Source: Alphaproteobacteria bacterium | GTDB lineage: Bacteria > Pseudomonadota > Alphaproteobacteria > Rhizobiales > Xanthobacteraceae | Assembly: GCA_005883445.1 (NCBI GenBank) | Contig: VAZL01000615.1 | Location: 1-7,141 of the forward strand | Direction of reading: 5' to 3' | Length of the DNA: 7,141 nucleotides | Shown here: positions 5,429 to 7,141 of the stretch, one piece after another | How positions within the stretch are numbered: the stretch's first letter is position 1 | Layout of the letters: each line of letters starts with the position of its first letter | Translations under genes and position numbers: made by a program | Notes under the pieces: generated by a model | Databases searched by the model: none | What the model saw: only the letters and a program-made list of their open reading frames with translations | What the model was told of the DNA's origin: nothing

Positions 5429-6502
5429 ATGACTCCGCGTTCGTTTGGGATAGAAGGCATCACCGATGAAGACCGCGCGTACGCCGGTTCGCGCTTCTCC
5501 GACGTACGCGAAGCGCTGTTCGCCAATCCCTATCAAAGTACATGGGGGGCGGACGGGGAGCCGCCGCTGCCGGTCCACCCCGTCACGCTGAGCAGTTTGC
5601 TCACCGGCATCCTGCCGTTCGGTCCGCCCTACGCCTTTCGCCAGGCCACCGAGCGCGCGGTTGATTCCGCCGCCGACCTGCGTTGGGGCCCGGATCGAAG
5701 AGGCTTCCGCCGGCTGGTGCATCCAAACGGAATTTGCCTGACCGGCCTGTGGCAGATCACGGAAGACACCGGCTATTCCGGCTATTTCCGCAACGGCAGC
5801 CGGGCCTTGATCGTGGGGCGCTATTCGACCTGTTGCCGCGAGACGCGGCGCGGCCATCTCCGGTCGCTGTCGCTGGTGGGCAAGCTGTTCCCGACCGCGG
5901 AGGCGGAACACGTCGCGCCGCTGCGAACCGCCAGCTTCATGACTCAGCAGGATATCGGCGGCGACTACAACGACTACATCAACGACGTCGAATTGCTCAA
6001 CGCTCCGAATACGACGGCGTTGCGGCGGGGCCTGGGCATGCCGCTCCTGATGGTCGTCGGGGTCGTGTTCAAGCTGGTCGACAACAAGCCGAGCATTCGC
6101 CAGCTCTACCAGATTGCGGAGCTCGGAAAGGCGCAAGGCGAGCCCACGCGCGCGCCGACCTTCATGCGTCTCACGGTGGCGCCGCACCAGCCCAGAATCG
6201 AGGGCGCGGGGATGGACTTCCGCGACGAGATCATGGCGCAGATCTACGACCGCGGCGACGCCCGGCCGAAGCGCACGCTCACCTTCAACATCCAGGTCAC
6301 CGATGACGGGGAGACGCACGGCCCGTTCTTCCGCGAGCAGCGCACCTTCCGGAATTGGCGCCGCATCGGAACCATCACCTTCGACCGGGCGGTCGTTTCG
6401 TACAACGGCGATTTCGTTATCCACTTCCATCATCCGACGTGGCGTGACGACCAAAACGACCCCGCAACCGCCACGCGCGTCAACGAACGAAAGGTGCGCT
6501 GA
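5429..6502 (+). CDS. Catalase-fold protein, short, without a visible proximal heme Tyr
   Basis: This intact 357-residue protein resembles the heme-catalase superfamily. Residues 98-115 (HPNGICLTGLWQITEDTG) align with the distal-His segment H-x-K-G of catalases, making His98 the likely distal His. GRYSTCCRETRRG (130-142) matches the RFST block, and SLSLVGKLFPT the G-x-A-x-K-F-x-T strand. FMTQQDIGG matches the following FF-I-R-D-x-x-x-F turn. Catalases then carry a C-terminal proximal helix with R-x-x-x-Y-x-D/S-x-x-x-R; here the chain ends soon after FVIHFHHPTWRDD and I see no such motif. Relatives may be peroxidase-like or fatty-acid-hydroperoxide enzymes, or may not bind heme. The ATG follows GTGAGGG (5415-5421) at a good distance. 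No signal peptide is seen, so it should be cytoplasmic. It diverges from the TctC-like pseudogene. Superfamily is fairly sure; reaction is not. Confidence 0.75.
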   Translation: MTPRSFGIEGITDEDRAYAGSRFSDVREALFANPYQSTWGADGEPPLPVHPVTLSSLLTGILPFGPPYAFRQATERAVDSAADLRWGPDRRGFRRLVHPNGICLTGLWQITEDTGYSGYFRNGSRALIVGRYSTCCRETRRGHLRSLSLVGKLFPTAEAEHVAPLRTASFMTQQDIGGDYNDYINDVELLNAPNTTALRRGLGMPLLMVVGVVFKLVDNKPSIRQLYQIAELGKAQGEPTRAPTFMRLTVAPHQPRIEGAGMDFRDEIMAQIYDRGDARPKRTLTFNIQVTDDGETHGPFFREQRTFRNWRRIGTITFDRAVVSYNGDFVIHFHHPTWRDDQNDPATATRVNERKVR

Positions 6503-6690
6503 CATCGCGGGACTTGAACGGCCGCCATGAGGTCTCCTTACGACCCATCTCGGACGCATCCGTCCCGCCAAAAAACACTGTTACTTCCGTCTTCTATGAG
6601 TTGGCGCCGCCTGCGCGTCGGCAAGGCTGGTAAATAAGTCACGCTTTCCCACAAAATGCCGCGGAGCGCCTCCCTAGGGCCGGTTGCGCC

Positions 6691-6718
6691 TTGCGGGGAG
6701 TCGGCCGCCCTGTAAATT
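6691..6718 (+). promoter_or_regulatory. Weak candidate promoter in the 6503-6748 gap
   Basis: TTGCGG (6691-6696) and TAAATT (6713-6718) are 16 bases apart and 31 bases before the start at 6749. The -10 match is modest. The rest of the 246-base gap shows only a small stem (GGACG 6552-6556 with CGTCC 6561-6565) followed by an A-run, and no gene that I can support. Confidence 0.2.
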
Positions 6719-6735
6719 CGTTTGGGGGGTTCATC

Positions 6736-6743
6736 GGGGGAGG
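6736..6743 (+). promoter_or_regulatory. Strong ribosome binding site deciding the GTG start at 6749
   Basis: GGGGGAGG ends five bases before GTG at 6749. The later in-frame ATG at 6764 would remove the basic RRF n-region of the signal peptide, so GTG is preferred. Confidence 0.65.
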
Positions 6744-6748
6744 TGGTC

Positions 6749-7141
6749 GTGCGCCGCTTCGCGATGGTGCTCGTGGCGTTGCTGATGGCTGGGGGGCCCG
6801 CCGTCGCGGACAAAGTCGATCCCGCGGTTATGGCCATGCTCCGGGATTGGTCGCTGACCTCTCCGAGCCCATCCCGCGTCGTCATTTGCCATGGCTTCGG
6901 ATGCCTCTTCCGCACCGAGATCGCTCTCACGAGCGGCGATCACGCCCAGATGGCCGCGATCATGGCGTCGGGCTCTGCCTCGCCTCAGGCGGAACGGGCT
7001 GCAATCGGCCGCACCGAGGCGTGGTTCGAACGGCGCATCGCCCCCATCACGGGCACTACGATGCGCGTCGCGCGGGCCGGCGCACTCATCGGCTTAGCGG
7101 GCAATCGCGGTCAATTCGATTGCATCGATACGACCAACAAC
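6749..7141 (+). CDS. Conserved secreted hypothetical protein with ICHGFGC motif (3' end outside window)
   Basis: An open frame of 131 codons runs from GTG to the last base with no stop. Residues 1-20 are a Sec signal peptide (RRF, then AMVLVALLMAGGPAVA, likely cut before DKVDP). The mature part holds ICHGFGC (46-52), FRTEIALTSGD, ERAAIGR (82-88) followed by AWFERRIAP and GTTMR, and at the edge FDCIDTTNN (123-131). I recognise this as a conserved family of unknown function in Bradyrhizobium-like bacteria, which continues past C-I-D-x-x-x-N-T for some 50-80 residues. The conserved Cys47, Cys52 and Cys125 and His48 could form disulfides or a metal or thiol site, but no activity is known to me. 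Codon pattern and ribosome site support a real gene. Confidence 0.8.
   Translation, partial: MRRFAMVLVALLMAGGPAVADKVDPAVMAMLRDWSLTSPSPSRVVICHGFGCLFRTEIALTSGDHAQMAAIMASGSASPQAERAAIGRTEAWFERRIAPITGTTMRVARAGALIGLAGNRGQFDCIDTTNN

Noticed and set aside
4877..6571. 564-codon open frame on the minus strand
   Set aside because: It lies antisense to the catalase-fold gene and overlaps the TctC-like gene in another frame. Its Arg- and Gly-rich composition is typical of GC-rich shadow frames and it shows no family motifs.
6552..6574. Small hairpin followed by an A-run as a terminator
   Set aside because: The 5-bp stem is followed by A on the plus strand, and on the minus strand the T-run precedes the stem, so neither direction fits an intrinsic terminator.
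6538..6930. 130-codon minus-strand frame
   Set aside because: It overlaps antisense the signal peptide and ICHGFGC region of the secreted hypothetical and has no motif of its own.

Overview
This GC-rich window looks like a chromosomal stretch of an alphaproteobacterium of the order Hyphomicrobiales, most like Bradyrhizobium, Rhodopseudomonas or Xanthobacteraceae. The reasons are a C-x-S-S-C-type ClpP-like secreted protein family, a TctC/Bug receptor with an RRKFL signal, an ICHGFGC-type secreted hypothetical, and an intergenic repeat containing GCGGACAT. The assignment rests on recognised family character, not on any database search. There are no rRNA, tRNA, CRISPR, transposase or phage genes.

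Layout. 1-656 (+): secreted ClpP/crotonase-fold protein, probably cut by the window start, in which the expected catalytic Ser and His are replaced. 657-800: gap with two hairpins. 801-1190 (+): small secreted beta-rich protein of unknown function. 1191-1269: two back-to-back hairpins. 1270-2268 (+): intact aldo/keto reductase. 2269-2419: gap with a degenerate repeat. 2420 to about 2677 (-): the C-terminal part of an MlaC/Ttg2D/HpnM-like lipid-binding protein, joined head to head with the C-terminal two thirds of a class C beta-lactamase-like serine hydrolase (about 2666-3538, +). 3655-4227 (+): GNAT acetyltransferase. 4324-5199 (-): TctC/Bug solute receptor gene broken by an internal deletion that leaves an in-frame TAG. 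5200-5428: divergent control region with a good sigma70-type promoter for the next gene. 5429-6502 (+): catalase-fold protein that keeps the distal His region but shows no recognisable proximal Tyr motif. 6503-6748: gap. 6749-7141 (+): start of a conserved secreted hypothetical that runs off the window.

The genes do not form one pathway or operon. Each has its own gap, often holding a hairpin, and orientation changes repeatedly. The main theme is gene decay: three broken genes lie within about 2.8 kb (2420-5199), and the enzyme-fold proteins at 1-656 and 5429-6502 lack residues that normally define activity. I found no convincing new multi-gene system. The best leads are the head-to-head double truncation near 2670, the probable pseudoprotease and the truncated catalase-fold protein.
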